A stretch of 55,726 nucleotides of DNA from Verrucomicrobiota bacterium (GTDB lineage: Bacteria; Verrucomicrobiota; Verrucomicrobiia; Limisphaerales; UBA8199): NCBI GenBank assembly GCA_003176045.1, contig PSRM01000297.1, positions 1 to 55,726 on the forward strand. The letters are read 5' to 3'. A program made the translations under genes and the position numbers. Of this stretch, positions 28,601-36,193 are shown piece after piece (positions within the stretch are counted from its first letter, which is position 1; the number at the start of each line of letters is the position of its first letter). The notes under the pieces are model-generated. The model did no database searches, had not been told where the DNA came from, and worked only from the letters and a program-made list of their open reading frames with translations.

Positions 28601-31600
28601 ATTTTACGTGGACGCAGTCGCCTATCCTGTGGGCGCGTATGATCCGGGATTCACCTTTACGACGACGCCGGTCATTGGCGCATTGAGCACAAACCAGGGT
28701 GCCAGTTTTTGGGGCACCATTGACGAGCTTAGCATCTACACCCGCGCCCTTTCAGCCGCCGAAGTCCAATCCGTCTATGCCGCCGGCAGCTACGGCAAGT
28801 GTGCAGTTCCTTCTTCACCTCTCATTGTTGTGCAACCCACGAACGCGGCTGTCGCGGCAGGCGCCTCCGCGTACTTTTGGGTCGGCGCAATCGGTCTTCC
28901 GTTGCCTGCGTATCAATGGGAATTCAATGGCAATCCCCTGGCCAACGCGACCAAGTCTTCGTTAGCTGTTCCTGCTGTGTCGTTCAGCCAACTCGGCACT
29001 TACACGGTGCTCGTCACCAATTCCAATGGCTCGGTGCTCAGTTCAAACGCAGTCCTCTCTTTTGCCCAAAGCAATTGCGCCCCAGTCCTGCCCGGCATGG
29101 CCAATTGGTGGCCAGCCGAAGGCAACGCCGTGGATGTTGTGAGCGGCAATGATGGCGTCCTCGTCGGCGGCATCAGTTTCGGCCCGGGCATACGATACCA
29201 GGGTTTTGTTTGTGATGGTATTACTGGCTCTTACGTGCAGCTTGCCAATACTACCAATCTCCAAACTCAGACCTTCTCCATCGAGGCCTGGGTCCAGAGA
29301 GCCGATCCTTCCCTCGCTACTCGCGCCGGCACCCCCGCCGGTGAAATCTTCGCTTATGGTCCCGGGGGCTATGCCTTCGCCTTGTACAACGACGGGCACC
29401 TCAGCCTCAGTAAAGTCGGAACGAGCGAAGCAACCACCCCGGTCCTGGTCGCCGATACCTATTGGCATCATCTGGCTGTCACCAAAATCAGCACCAACGT
29501 CGTTTTCTACGTGGATGGAGTCGCGTACTCGGGGGGAGCCTACGATCCGGGATTCACTTTCACCACAACCCCGACGATAGGCGCAACGTTGGGCTATGGC
29601 CCGGGCTACAACTTTTGGGGCACCATTGACGAGGTCTGCTTTTACAACCGTGCCCTTTCCGCCAATGAAGTTCATTCCATTTATGCGGGAGGGATGTACG
29701 GCAAGTGCCTCCCATCGGCCGCGCCCACGATTGTTGCGCAGCCAACTAACCAGACCGTTGCTGCGGGCAGCCCGGGTTACCTTATTGCGCCGGCGACAGG
29801 CGATCCCCCGCCTGCCTACCAGTGGCTCTTCAACGGAATCCCCCTGGCAGGGGCAACAAACTACTCACTGGTTTTTCCCAGTACTTCGCTCGCTCAGCTT
29901 GGCACCTACACCATGCTCGTGACCAACTCCGCAGGTTCGACCCTCAGCTCCAATGCCGTCATCGCGTTTCTGCAGAGCAATTGTACGCCCTTGCCCTCGG
30001 GGATCATGGGTTGGTGGGAGGCCGAAGGCAATGCGGTGGACCCAATTAACGCCAATAACGGCACTCTCGTGGGCGGTGTCAGTTATGGTTCGGGTATGGT
30101 GTTCCAGGATTTCATTCTGGACGGTGCCAGTGGCTCTTATGTGCAGCTTGCCAACACCACCAACCTCCAAGCTCAAACCTTCACCATCGAGGCCTGGGCC
30201 AGAAGGGCTAGCGCTTCACTCGCCACGGGCAGTGGCAACACCAGCGGCGAAGTTTTTGCCTACGGGCCGGGCGGCTATGCCTTCGCCATCTACAACGATG
30301 GCCACCTCAGCCTCAGTAAAGTGGGAACCAGCGAGGTGATAACTACACCTCTGGTGACAGATATAAACTTCCATCACGTGGCCGTAACCAAAGCCGGAAC
30401 CAACGTTATATTTTACGTGGATGGCGTGGCCCATCCCGTGGCAGCTTATGACCCAGGATTTACTTTCACCACGACGCCGGCCATCGGTGCAACCCTGGGC
30501 TTGGGCGAGGGGCAACACAACTTCTTGGGCCAGCTTGACGAGGTGAGCTTCTACAATCGGGCTTTGTCAGGCAGTGAAGTCTATTCAATCTATGCCGCCG
30601 GCAGCTACGGCAAGTGCCTTCCCTCGGCTGCGCCGGTAATTGTTTCGCAGCCAAAGAACCAGAGCATCCCGGCGGGAACGGCGGCCTCTTTTGCGGTAGG
30701 GGCCGCAGGCACGCCAACGCTCGCCTATCAATGGCGATTTGATGGCGCCCCTTTGTCCGCAGCGACCAACTCTTCTTTTGTTGTGCCAAATGTCACTCTG
30801 GCCCAACTCGGCACCTATACCGTTCTGGTCACCAACTCGCATGGTTCATCGCTTAGCTCGAACGCCGTGCTCTCTGTTCAGCAGAGCAATTGCACGCCAC
30901 CCGTAGTCGGCATGGTGAGTTGGTGGCAGGGCGAAGGAACCGCCGTGGATATCATCGCCAGCAATAATGGTGTTCTGATGGGCGGCGCGAGCTACGTTCC
31001 TGGCATCGTCGGCCAGGGTTTTCTGTCCGATGGCAATAATGGTTCGTTTGTCCAAATCTCCAATTCGCCGGCGCTGCAAATCCAATCCTTTACCATCGAA
31101 ACTTGGGTCAAAAGGGCCAGCGCCTCACTGGCCACGGCTAGCGGTAACCCTGGTGGCCTCATTTTCGGCTATGGCCCCGGCGGCTATACGTTTGGCATTT
31201 ACAATGACGGGCGGCTCACCCTAAGCAAAGTCGGCGTCAGTGAGGTCACAACGACGGCACTCATCGTCAACACCAACTTCCATCACCTCGCCGTAACTAA
31301 AGCAGGTAGCACGGTGGTTTTCTTTGTGGATGGGGTCGCTTATCCCGCAGCCGCCTATGATCCGGGATTCGTTTTCACTACCCCGCCGGCCATCGCCGCC
31401 ACTTTGGGCTTTTCACCGGGCCAATACAACTTCTGGGGCATCATCGACGAGGTCAGCTTCTATAGCCGCGCTCTTTCTGCGTCTGAAATCCAGTCCATCT
31501 ACGCCGCCGGCAGCTACGGCAAATGCAGTCTGCCCGTGCGGCCGGCCATTATTGCCCAACCTCTAAATCAGACAGTACCAGCGGGCGGCTTAGCGTCTTT

Positions 31601-34600
31601 CACAGTAGCGGCGACCGGCATCCCGGCCCCTGCCTATCAATGGCTGCTAAACGGCACTCCTGTAACTGGGGCGACAAATTCCTCCTTGGTTCTCCACAGT
31701 GTTTCTCTCAGCCAACTCGGCACCTACACCGTGCTCTTAACCAACTCTCAGGGCTCGCTGCTCAGCTCCAACGCCCTGCTCTCGTTTCTTCAGACCAGTT
31801 GTACGCCTCGGCCCTCTGGCATGGTTGGCTGGTGGCAGGGCGAAGGCAATCCTGTGGACGTTGTAGGCGGCAATAACGGCATGCTGTTGGGAGGCGTCAG
31901 TTTTGGCCCCGCCATGGTGTACCAGGGCTTTGTGTCGGACGGAAATAGTGGCTCTTATGTCCAACTCGCCAACACCCCCGCTTTGCAGGTGCAATCCTTC
32001 ACGATCGAGGCTTGGGTTCAAAGAGCCAGCGCGACCGTTTCTACCGCCGGCCCGACCGGCGGCAACATTTTTGGTTACGGCCCCGGTGGCTACAACCTGG
32101 GCATGTATAATGATGGGCGGCTGAGCCTTACCAAGGTGAATAACAGCGAAGTCACGACCGCGGCGCTGGTCACCGATACGAATTTTCATCACCTGGCCGT
32201 GACCAAAACCGGCACTAGTGTTGTGTTTTATGTGGATGGAGTGGCCTATCCCGTGGCCGCTTATGATCCAGGGTTCACGTTCTCATCCACTCCAACCATA
32301 GGCGCGGCGTTAGGCGCGTTCCTCGGCAATTACAATTTTTGGGGCGCCATTGACGAGCTTGGCTTCTATAACCGTGCCCTCTCGGCCAGTGAAATCTATT
32401 CCATCTATGCCGCCGGCAGTTACGGCAAATGTCTGCCCTCCGCTTCCCCGACATTCGGGTTGCAACCCACTGACCAACCCGTCGCAGCAGGGACAACCGT
32501 AACCTTCGAATCCGCCGCGATGGGCAACCCGCCGCCTGCCTATCAGTGGAGATTTAACGGGAATCCTTTGCCCGGGGCGACGAACTATTTCCTGATTGTA
32601 CCGAATGTTTCGCTCGGCCAGGTTGGCTCATATACCGTGCTCGCAACGAATTCGGCCGGGTCGCGGCTTAGCTCGACCGCACTCCTTTCCATTCTTCAGA
32701 CCACGTGCAGCGCTGTTCCGTCCGGCCTGGTGAGTTGGTGGGCCGCAGAAGGCAATGCGACGGACATGGCCGGCGGCAATCACGGCACAGCCTTCGGCAG
32801 TGTCAGCTACGGCCCGGGCATCGTTTATCAGGGGTTTGTATTGGGTGGCAGTGGGTCCTACGTACAGCTCTCGAACTCCCCGGCCTTGCAAGCGCAAACA
32901 TTTACCATCGAAACCTGGGTCAAACGAGCAAGCGCCTCAGTCGCTACGGCCAGCGGCACCCCGGGCGCCAACCTCTTTGGCTACGGCCCCGGCGGCTGGA
33001 ATCTTGGCATTTATAATGACGGACGCCTCAGCTTCACCAAGGCGGGCTCCAGCGATGTCCAGACCGCAGCCCTGGTGACCGATACCAATTACCATCACCT
33101 GTGCGTGACGAAAACGGGCAGCACCGTCGTCTTCTATGTGGACGGTGTTGCCTACCCGGCGCCAGCCTATGATCCCGGATTCGCCTTTTCAACCACGCCA
33201 GCTATTGGGGCTATGGGCACGACTGGCGGCTACAACTTCTGGGGCACGATTGACGAGGTCAGCTTCTATAATCGCGCCCTTTCTTCCAGTGAGGTCCATT
33301 CCATCTACGCTGCAGGAAGTTATGGCAAGTGCCTTTCTCCACCCTCGCCTGTTTTTTATTTACAACCCGCCAGTCAGGCTGTGGCATTGGGCAGCACCAC
33401 ATCCTTCACCGTGGCCGCGTCTGGCAGCCCGCCGCCCAGCTATCAATGGCGATTTAATGGCAGCTCTTTTGCAGGCGCAACCGGCACTATTTTTGTTGTT
33501 CCCAATGTGTCGCTGAGCCAGCTCGGCAGCTACTCCGTGCTAGCCAGCAACTCGCAAGGTTCAAAGCTCACTACTAATGCCGTCCTCTCCCTCCTCCAGA
33601 GCAATTGCACTCCGCCCGTTTCGGGCATGGTCAGTTGGTGGGGCGCCGAAGGCAATGCTGTGGATCTTGCCGGCAGCAATAACGGTGTGATGGTCGGCAA
33701 CGTCACCTATGGTCCGGGGCTTGTGTATCAGGGCTTTGTCTTTGGCGGCAACGGCTCCTACGTCCAACTCTCCAATTCTCCAGCCTTGCAGGTGCAATCT
33801 TTCACCATCGAGGCCTGGGTCAAACGGGCCAGCGCCTCGCTCGCAACCGCCAGCGGCGGTGTGGGCGGCAATATCTTTGGCTACAGTACAGGCGGCTACA
33901 ATTTCGGAATGTACAATGACGGTCGCTTGAGCCTGGGCGTAACAGGCATCAGCGATATCCAGACCGCGATCCTGGTCACAGATACGAATTTCCATCACCT
34001 CGCGGTAACCAAAGCCGGCAGCACGGTGCTTTTCTATGTGGACGGAGCGGCGTACTCAGTGGGGGCCTATGGCCCCGTGTTTGGCTTTTCGACAACCCCT
34101 GTCATCGGAGCTCTTGGCACCGACCACGGCGACAGCTTCTGGGGTGCCATTGATGAGTTGGCGATTTACAATCGAGCCCTTTCCGCCAGTGAAGTCCAGT
34201 CCATGTATGCAGCCGGCAGCTACGGCAAATGCCCGCTCCCGGTGCCGCCAGCCATCCTTGTCCAACCCTCCCCGCAATTCGGCTCGTCCGGAAGCGCCAT
34301 TAGCCTGGCCGTGAGCGCCTCGGGCTCAATGCCACTCGGTTATCAATGGAGCTTCAATGGCCTCCCGCTTGCCGGCGCAACTGCGACGTCCCTGGTTTTG
34401 TCCAACGCTCAAGTCAGCCAGACCGGCACTTATAGCGTCATCGTTACCAATGCCTTCGGCATGGCGCTTAGCTCCAACGTCCTGGTCACGGTCATGCACC
34501 CAGCGCTCTATGATCCGGCACTCGCGTTCTCGGCTGCGTCCAACCCGGCGGGGGTTTGGAGCTACGGCTTCAGCAGCAACTTGGGCGGCGTTTTCATTTT

Positions 34601-35564
34601 GTTCCAGGAAGAACTCCAGGTTAGCGGCGTGGACTTGTGGCGAACGAACATTTCAGGCGCTGCGCCATCCGCATTTCACAACGGCACGACCGGCACCGTC
34701 ACGATCTATAACTCAATTGTAATGCCGCCGGGCGCTCTTGGTCTTCATCCGGGCATAAACGCCCAGTACTCACTGGCCCGCTTTACCGCTCCCGCCGCCG
34801 CCCAATACCAGGTGCTGGCTGCCTTCTCCGGCCTTGACTCAAACGGCACCACCACCGATGTCCACGTCCTGACCAATAGAGTTTCTATTTTCGACGGCAT
34901 CGTCAGCGGCTTCGGCGCCGGCACCGGACCCACGGTCTTCCTCACTCCCATCTTAAACGCGGGTGACTACCTAGATTTTGCCGTCGGTGTCGGACCAGAC
35001 GGCAGTTACAGTTCGGATGCCACCGGCCTATCGGCCCAAATCGGAATCAACCACGCTCCCACAGCCCGGAACCTGCCGCTCGCAACCAGCCAAAACCACC
35101 CGGCAAGTGTCACAATTTCCAATCTGCTCCTCTACTGCTCCGACCCGGATTCAGATCCGCTCAACGTTAGCAGCGTGACCACAACCAGCACCAATGGCGG
35201 CACCGTGACCTTAAGCCCATACGCTATCACGTACACGCCCGCGGCTAGCTACGCCGGAGCTGACCGCTTCACTTACACAGTCGCCGACGGCCACGGCGGT
35301 ACCGCTTCCGCCTACGTCCTGGTCATCGTGGCATCTTCCAACCAGCAATCGCCGACCATGCTCACGCCGGCCGCAATTTCCGGCGGATTCCAAATCAATT
35401 TCCTCGGCTTCCCCGGCTACACCTACAGCTTGCAAAAAACTTTCTCAATCTTAGGCCCCTGGACCACTCTCGCGACGATCACCACAGATGGCAGTGGCCT
35501 CGGCTCGTACCCCGATCTCAATCCGCCCGCGAGCCAGGCCTTTTACAGAGCCACTTATCCTTAG
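22644..35564 (+). CDS. Giant secreted LamG/Ig modular protein 1 (4306 aa, 13 LamG modules)
   Basis: A signal peptide (about residues 1-40, ending ELLAQ) is followed by 13 near-regular units of about 301 residues (about 903 bp). Each unit is a LamG/concanavalin-like domain of about 215 residues plus an Ig-like domain of about 85. The LamG domains begin at cysteines near residues 43, 341, 642, 944, 1245, 1546, 1844, 2144, 2446, 2749, 3052, 3354 and 3654. Each opens with a (N/S/T)C motif and ends with GKC, so each probably has one disulfide. The Ig-like domains keep YQW but lack the usual cysteines. After a last Ig-like domain come three C-terminal regions: a jelly-roll-like domain (YDPALAFS, from about 3953), a cadherin-like/Big_9 domain and a final 60-residue domain ending FYRATYP. 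LamG folds often bind glycans, so a surface adhesion or polysaccharide-binding role is inferred. There is no PEP-CTERM tail. Confidence 0.9.
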   Translation: MRHSGKKRIQLRTGALIERLVRFLFVCAVFWTPSFELLAQTSCAPLPAGIVSWWQSEGNAIDLVGANNGSLVGSVSYGPGIVGQSFVMGGNGSYVQISNSVALQVQSFTIEAWVKRASASNATGGSDFGGNLFGYGTGGYNFGIYNGGQLSLTKTGTSDVQSVALVTNTSFHHLAVTKTGSTVVFYVDGVAYPAAAYDPGFTFSTTPVIGALGTSLGASFWGTIDEMSFYNRALSASEVLSIYTAGSYGKCLLAPRITVQPTNQIVIPGATAYFTVTAASTSPLAYQWQFDGSSLAGATNSSLVITNVSPNQAGTYAVLVSNTNGSVLSSNAVLSLFQTNCTPLASGIVSSWEGDGSAVDVIGGNNGSQVGNVSYGPAMIGQGFVLGGSGSYVQVSNAPALQVQIFTIETWVKRANSTFTTQSGNAGGEIFAYGPGGYALAIYNNGSLSLSKVGVSEVISPVLITDMNIHHLALTKTGSTVVFYVDAVAYPMSAYDPGFTFSTTPAIGATLGFSTGQYNFWGIIDDLAFYNRALSGTEIFSIYAAGYFGKCFPPAAPAITSQPTNETVVAGAAANLAVAAIGFPPPAYQWQFNGNPLAGATNSGLAFPSLSFAQLGAYSVLVSNSMGSVISSNAVLSFVQSNCTTMAYGLVGWWPAELNTADLVLGNTGTLTGNVYYSPGRVNEAFVFSGGNGSYIQLSNTPPLQVQSFTIEAWVQRANSSVSTAGGNSGGVIFAYGPGGYALSIYNDGRLSLSKVGGTEVTTTALLADTTYHHLAVTKTGTTVVFYLDTVAYPVAAYDPGFTFTATPAIGATLGFSPGQYNFWGNIDEVSVYNRALSAGEIQSIYAAGSYGKCYPVPPLFVSQPTNEAVSLGSTAYFSAAAAGIPPVAYQWQFDGASLAGATNSALVIPNVSLGQLGSYSVLVTNSAGVIQSSNAVLSLLQSNCTPLVSGLVGWWQAEGNGLEGIGGINGTPVGSVSYGPGIVNQAFVMGGNGSYVQLANSSALQVQSFTIEAWIQRASASVATAGAGAGGNIFGYGSGGYNLGIVNNGSLSLTKVGSSQVLTSAALITDTNFHHLAVTKTGTNVIFYVDGVAYPVGSYDPGFTFGTIPAIGALGTGQGSSFWGNIDELSFYNRALAASEVQSIYAAGAYGKCAVATAPAVVLQPTNTAVVAGLTASFAAAAAGLPPPAYQWQLNGNPLAGATNSSLVVSNVTLSQLGAYTLLATNSQGSALSSNAVLSFVQSNCAAPPLQGLISWWQAEGNSVDIVSGNNGTPVGSVSYAPGLVNQGFLMGGNGSYIQLPNVPALQVQSFTIEAWVKRASTSLATSGGGTSGNVFGYGTGGYNFGMNNNGALLLTRVGTNGVQTSTLVTDTNFHHLAVTKTGISLVFYVDGVSRFTGSYSAGFTFATTPVIGALGTTVSNSFWGAIDEVSFYNRALSAAEVQSVYSAGSYGKCSSSTAPAIVTQPTNQAVPAGATATFAVSATGLPPPGYQWQFNGNPISGATNSFLAVPNPAANQLGTYSVLVSNLSGFLFSSNAVLSILASNCAPITIQGLAGWWPAEGSKASDIVSGNNGTQVGTVSYGPGMVGQGFVMGGSNSYIQLASSAVLQVQTFTIEAWIKRASTSVATGGTNEGGNIFGYGSGGHNFGIYNDGRLSLTKAGSSDVQTPPLVRDTNFHHLAVTKTGSNVVFYVDGAAYPAPPYSPGFSFGTAPVIGALGTSLGSSFWGTIDEVCFYNRALSTNEVQSIYSAGLNGKCSPIVTLQPTNVTVIAGANASFSVGALGVPPLAYQWQLNGNPLAGATNSSLVVTQVSLGQLGAYAALVTDARGSVLSSNASLALLHTNCTTPGYALASWWSAEGNLSDNVGGNNGTAIGGVSYGTGIVGQGFVMNGNGSYIQLSNAPALQTQTFTIEAWVKRASASVATAGGGAGGNIFGYGTSGYNLGIVNNGSLSLTKVGDSQVQSAALIADTNFHHLAVTKAGSAVIFYVDAVAYPVGAYDPGFTFTTTPVIGALSTNQGASFWGTIDELSIYTRALSAAEVQSVYAAGSYGKCAVPSSPLIVVQPTNAAVAAGASAYFWVGAIGLPLPAYQWEFNGNPLANATKSSLAVPAVSFSQLGTYTVLVTNSNGSVLSSNAVLSFAQSNCAPVLPGMANWWPAEGNAVDVVSGNDGVLVGGISFGPGIRYQGFVCDGITGSYVQLANTTNLQTQTFSIEAWVQRADPSLATRAGTPAGEIFAYGPGGYAFALYNDGHLSLSKVGTSEATTPVLVADTYWHHLAVTKISTNVVFYVDGVAYSGGAYDPGFTFTTTPTIGATLGYGPGYNFWGTIDEVCFYNRALSANEVHSIYAGGMYGKCLPSAAPTIVAQPTNQTVAAGSPGYLIAPATGDPPPAYQWLFNGIPLAGATNYSLVFPSTSLAQLGTYTMLVTNSAGSTLSSNAVIAFLQSNCTPLPSGIMGWWEAEGNAVDPINANNGTLVGGVSYGSGMVFQDFILDGASGSYVQLANTTNLQAQTFTIEAWARRASASLATGSGNTSGEVFAYGPGGYAFAIYNDGHLSLSKVGTSEVITTPLVTDINFHHVAVTKAGTNVIFYVDGVAHPVAAYDPGFTFTTTPAIGATLGLGEGQHNFLGQLDEVSFYNRALSGSEVYSIYAAGSYGKCLPSAAPVIVSQPKNQSIPAGTAASFAVGAAGTPTLAYQWRFDGAPLSAATNSSFVVPNVTLAQLGTYTVLVTNSHGSSLSSNAVLSVQQSNCTPPVVGMVSWWQGEGTAVDIIASNNGVLMGGASYVPGIVGQGFLSDGNNGSFVQISNSPALQIQSFTIETWVKRASASLATASGNPGGLIFGYGPGGYTFGIYNDGRLTLSKVGVSEVTTTALIVNTNFHHLAVTKAGSTVVFFVDGVAYPAAAYDPGFVFTTPPAIAATLGFSPGQYNFWGIIDEVSFYSRALSASEIQSIYAAGSYGKCSLPVRPAIIAQPLNQTVPAGGLASFTVAATGIPAPAYQWLLNGTPVTGATNSSLVLHSVSLSQLGTYTVLLTNSQGSLLSSNALLSFLQTSCTPRPSGMVGWWQGEGNPVDVVGGNNGMLLGGVSFGPAMVYQGFVSDGNSGSYVQLANTPALQVQSFTIEAWVQRASATVSTAGPTGGNIFGYGPGGYNLGMYNDGRLSLTKVNNSEVTTAALVTDTNFHHLAVTKTGTSVVFYVDGVAYPVAAYDPGFTFSSTPTIGAALGAFLGNYNFWGAIDELGFYNRALSASEIYSIYAAGSYGKCLPSASPTFGLQPTDQPVAAGTTVTFESAAMGNPPPAYQWRFNGNPLPGATNYFLIVPNVSLGQVGSYTVLATNSAGSRLSSTALLSILQTTCSAVPSGLVSWWAAEGNATDMAGGNHGTAFGSVSYGPGIVYQGFVLGGSGSYVQLSNSPALQAQTFTIETWVKRASASVATASGTPGANLFGYGPGGWNLGIYNDGRLSFTKAGSSDVQTAALVTDTNYHHLCVTKTGSTVVFYVDGVAYPAPAYDPGFAFSTTPAIGAMGTTGGYNFWGTIDEVSFYNRALSSSEVHSIYAAGSYGKCLSPPSPVFYLQPASQAVALGSTTSFTVAASGSPPPSYQWRFNGSSFAGATGTIFVVPNVSLSQLGSYSVLASNSQGSKLTTNAVLSLLQSNCTPPVSGMVSWWGAEGNAVDLAGSNNGVMVGNVTYGPGLVYQGFVFGGNGSYVQLSNSPALQVQSFTIEAWVKRASASLATASGGVGGNIFGYSTGGYNFGMYNDGRLSLGVTGISDIQTAILVTDTNFHHLAVTKAGSTVLFYVDGAAYSVGAYGPVFGFSTTPVIGALGTDHGDSFWGAIDELAIYNRALSASEVQSMYAAGSYGKCPLPVPPAILVQPSPQFGSSGSAISLAVSASGSMPLGYQWSFNGLPLAGATATSLVLSNAQVSQTGTYSVIVTNAFGMALSSNVLVTVMHPALYDPALAFSAASNPAGVWSYGFSSNLGGVFILFQEELQVSGVDLWRTNISGAAPSAFHNGTTGTVTIYNSIVMPPGALGLHPGINAQYSLARFTAPAAAQYQVLAAFSGLDSNGTTTDVHVLTNRVSIFDGIVSGFGAGTGPTVFLTPILNAGDYLDFAVGVGPDGSYSSDATGLSAQIGINHAPTARNLPLATSQNHPASVTISNLLLYCSDPDSDPLNVSSVTTTSTNGGTVTLSPYAITYTPAASYAGADRFTYTVADGHGGTASAYVLVIVASSNQQSPTMLTPAAISGGFQINFLGFPGYTYSLQKTFSILGPWTTLATITTDGSGLGSYPDLNPPASQAFYRATYP

Positions 35565-35803
35565 CAACCGCCTGCAGGCGACAACGTGAGGAGTCCCTTC
35601 TTAATCTTAATCTTTCTCTTAATCTTAATCGCTCATTTGACAACTCTCCCACTTTGCGCGATTTTCCCCAGCCTGCATTCGCAGGCTTGGCGCTAGCCCA
35701 GCCCACGCGAGGGTAAGAGCGGGGTTGTCCTGGCTAGCCTCCAGTTCCGGGGCTTGGCTTTTCTCTGTCCCTTCGTCATCGAAAACTCAGTCGAACCTTT
35801 GCC

Positions 35804-35976
35804 ACTTGAACCTTGAACCTTGAACCTTGAACTTTGAACTTTGAACTTTGAACCTTGAACCTTGGACTTTGAACTTTGAACTTTGAACTTTGGCCTTTTG
35901 GACCTTGGCCTTTGGACTTTGGACCTATTCACCTGACACTTGAGACATGACACTTGACACTTCACACTCGACACCT
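35804..35976. repeat. Long heptamer tandem repeat between LamG/Ig genes 1 and 2
   Basis: About 17 consecutive 7-bp units of the form C(C/T)TTGAA, passing into C(C/T)TTGGA and C(C/T)TTGGC, are followed by a related stretch of GACACTT-type units up to 35976. The preceding part of the 629-bp spacer (35565-36193) also holds a hexamer run, CTTAAT (about 35601-35630), and the short palindrome CCTGC-ATTC-GCAGG (about 35672-35685). The spacer carries no convincing gene. A minus-strand frame across the repeat is an artefact of the 7-bp period. The gene 2 promoter lies at 36133-36161. Confidence 0.9.
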
Positions 35977-36132
35977 GCCTTTGGCCGCCCAATCCCGGCC
36001 ACAACCGGCCCGCAAGGGACGCCGAACGCATCCAAAAGGCCCAAAAGGCAGCTTTGTCCCATGACTCCCCGCCCCCCCTCAAAAACGGCTCTTTTGGCCG
36101 CCCAGCGGAAAGGTAGCTGGACTCTAATTTCA

Positions 36133-36161
36133 TTGACGCTACCACTCATATCTAATCTAAT
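36133..36161 (+). promoter_or_regulatory. Predicted sigma-70 promoter of LamG/Ig gene 2
   Basis: TTGACG at 36133-36138 is followed after 17 nt by TCTAAT at 36156-36161. An overlapping TCTAAT lies 5 bp upstream. The ribosome binding site AAAGG at 36188-36192 precedes the ATG at 36194 by one base, which is unusually close. Confidence 0.6.
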
Positions 36162-36193
36162 GAGCATCATGGCTTCGCGGTTGGCATAAAGGT

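Noticed and set aside
35380..35564. PEP-CTERM or type IX secretion sorting signal at the ends of the LamG/Ig proteins
   Set aside because: There is no VPEP-helix-basic tail. The final 60 residues form a folded-looking domain ending in FYRxxYP, so the sorting route remains unknown.
35693..36145. Minus-strand open frame of 150 codons across the spacer between LamG/Ig genes 1 and 2
   Set aside because: Its sequence is the translation of the heptamer tract (KVQSSKF-like repeats). A 7-bp unit without stops stays open in several frames. It has no ribosome binding site or domain.
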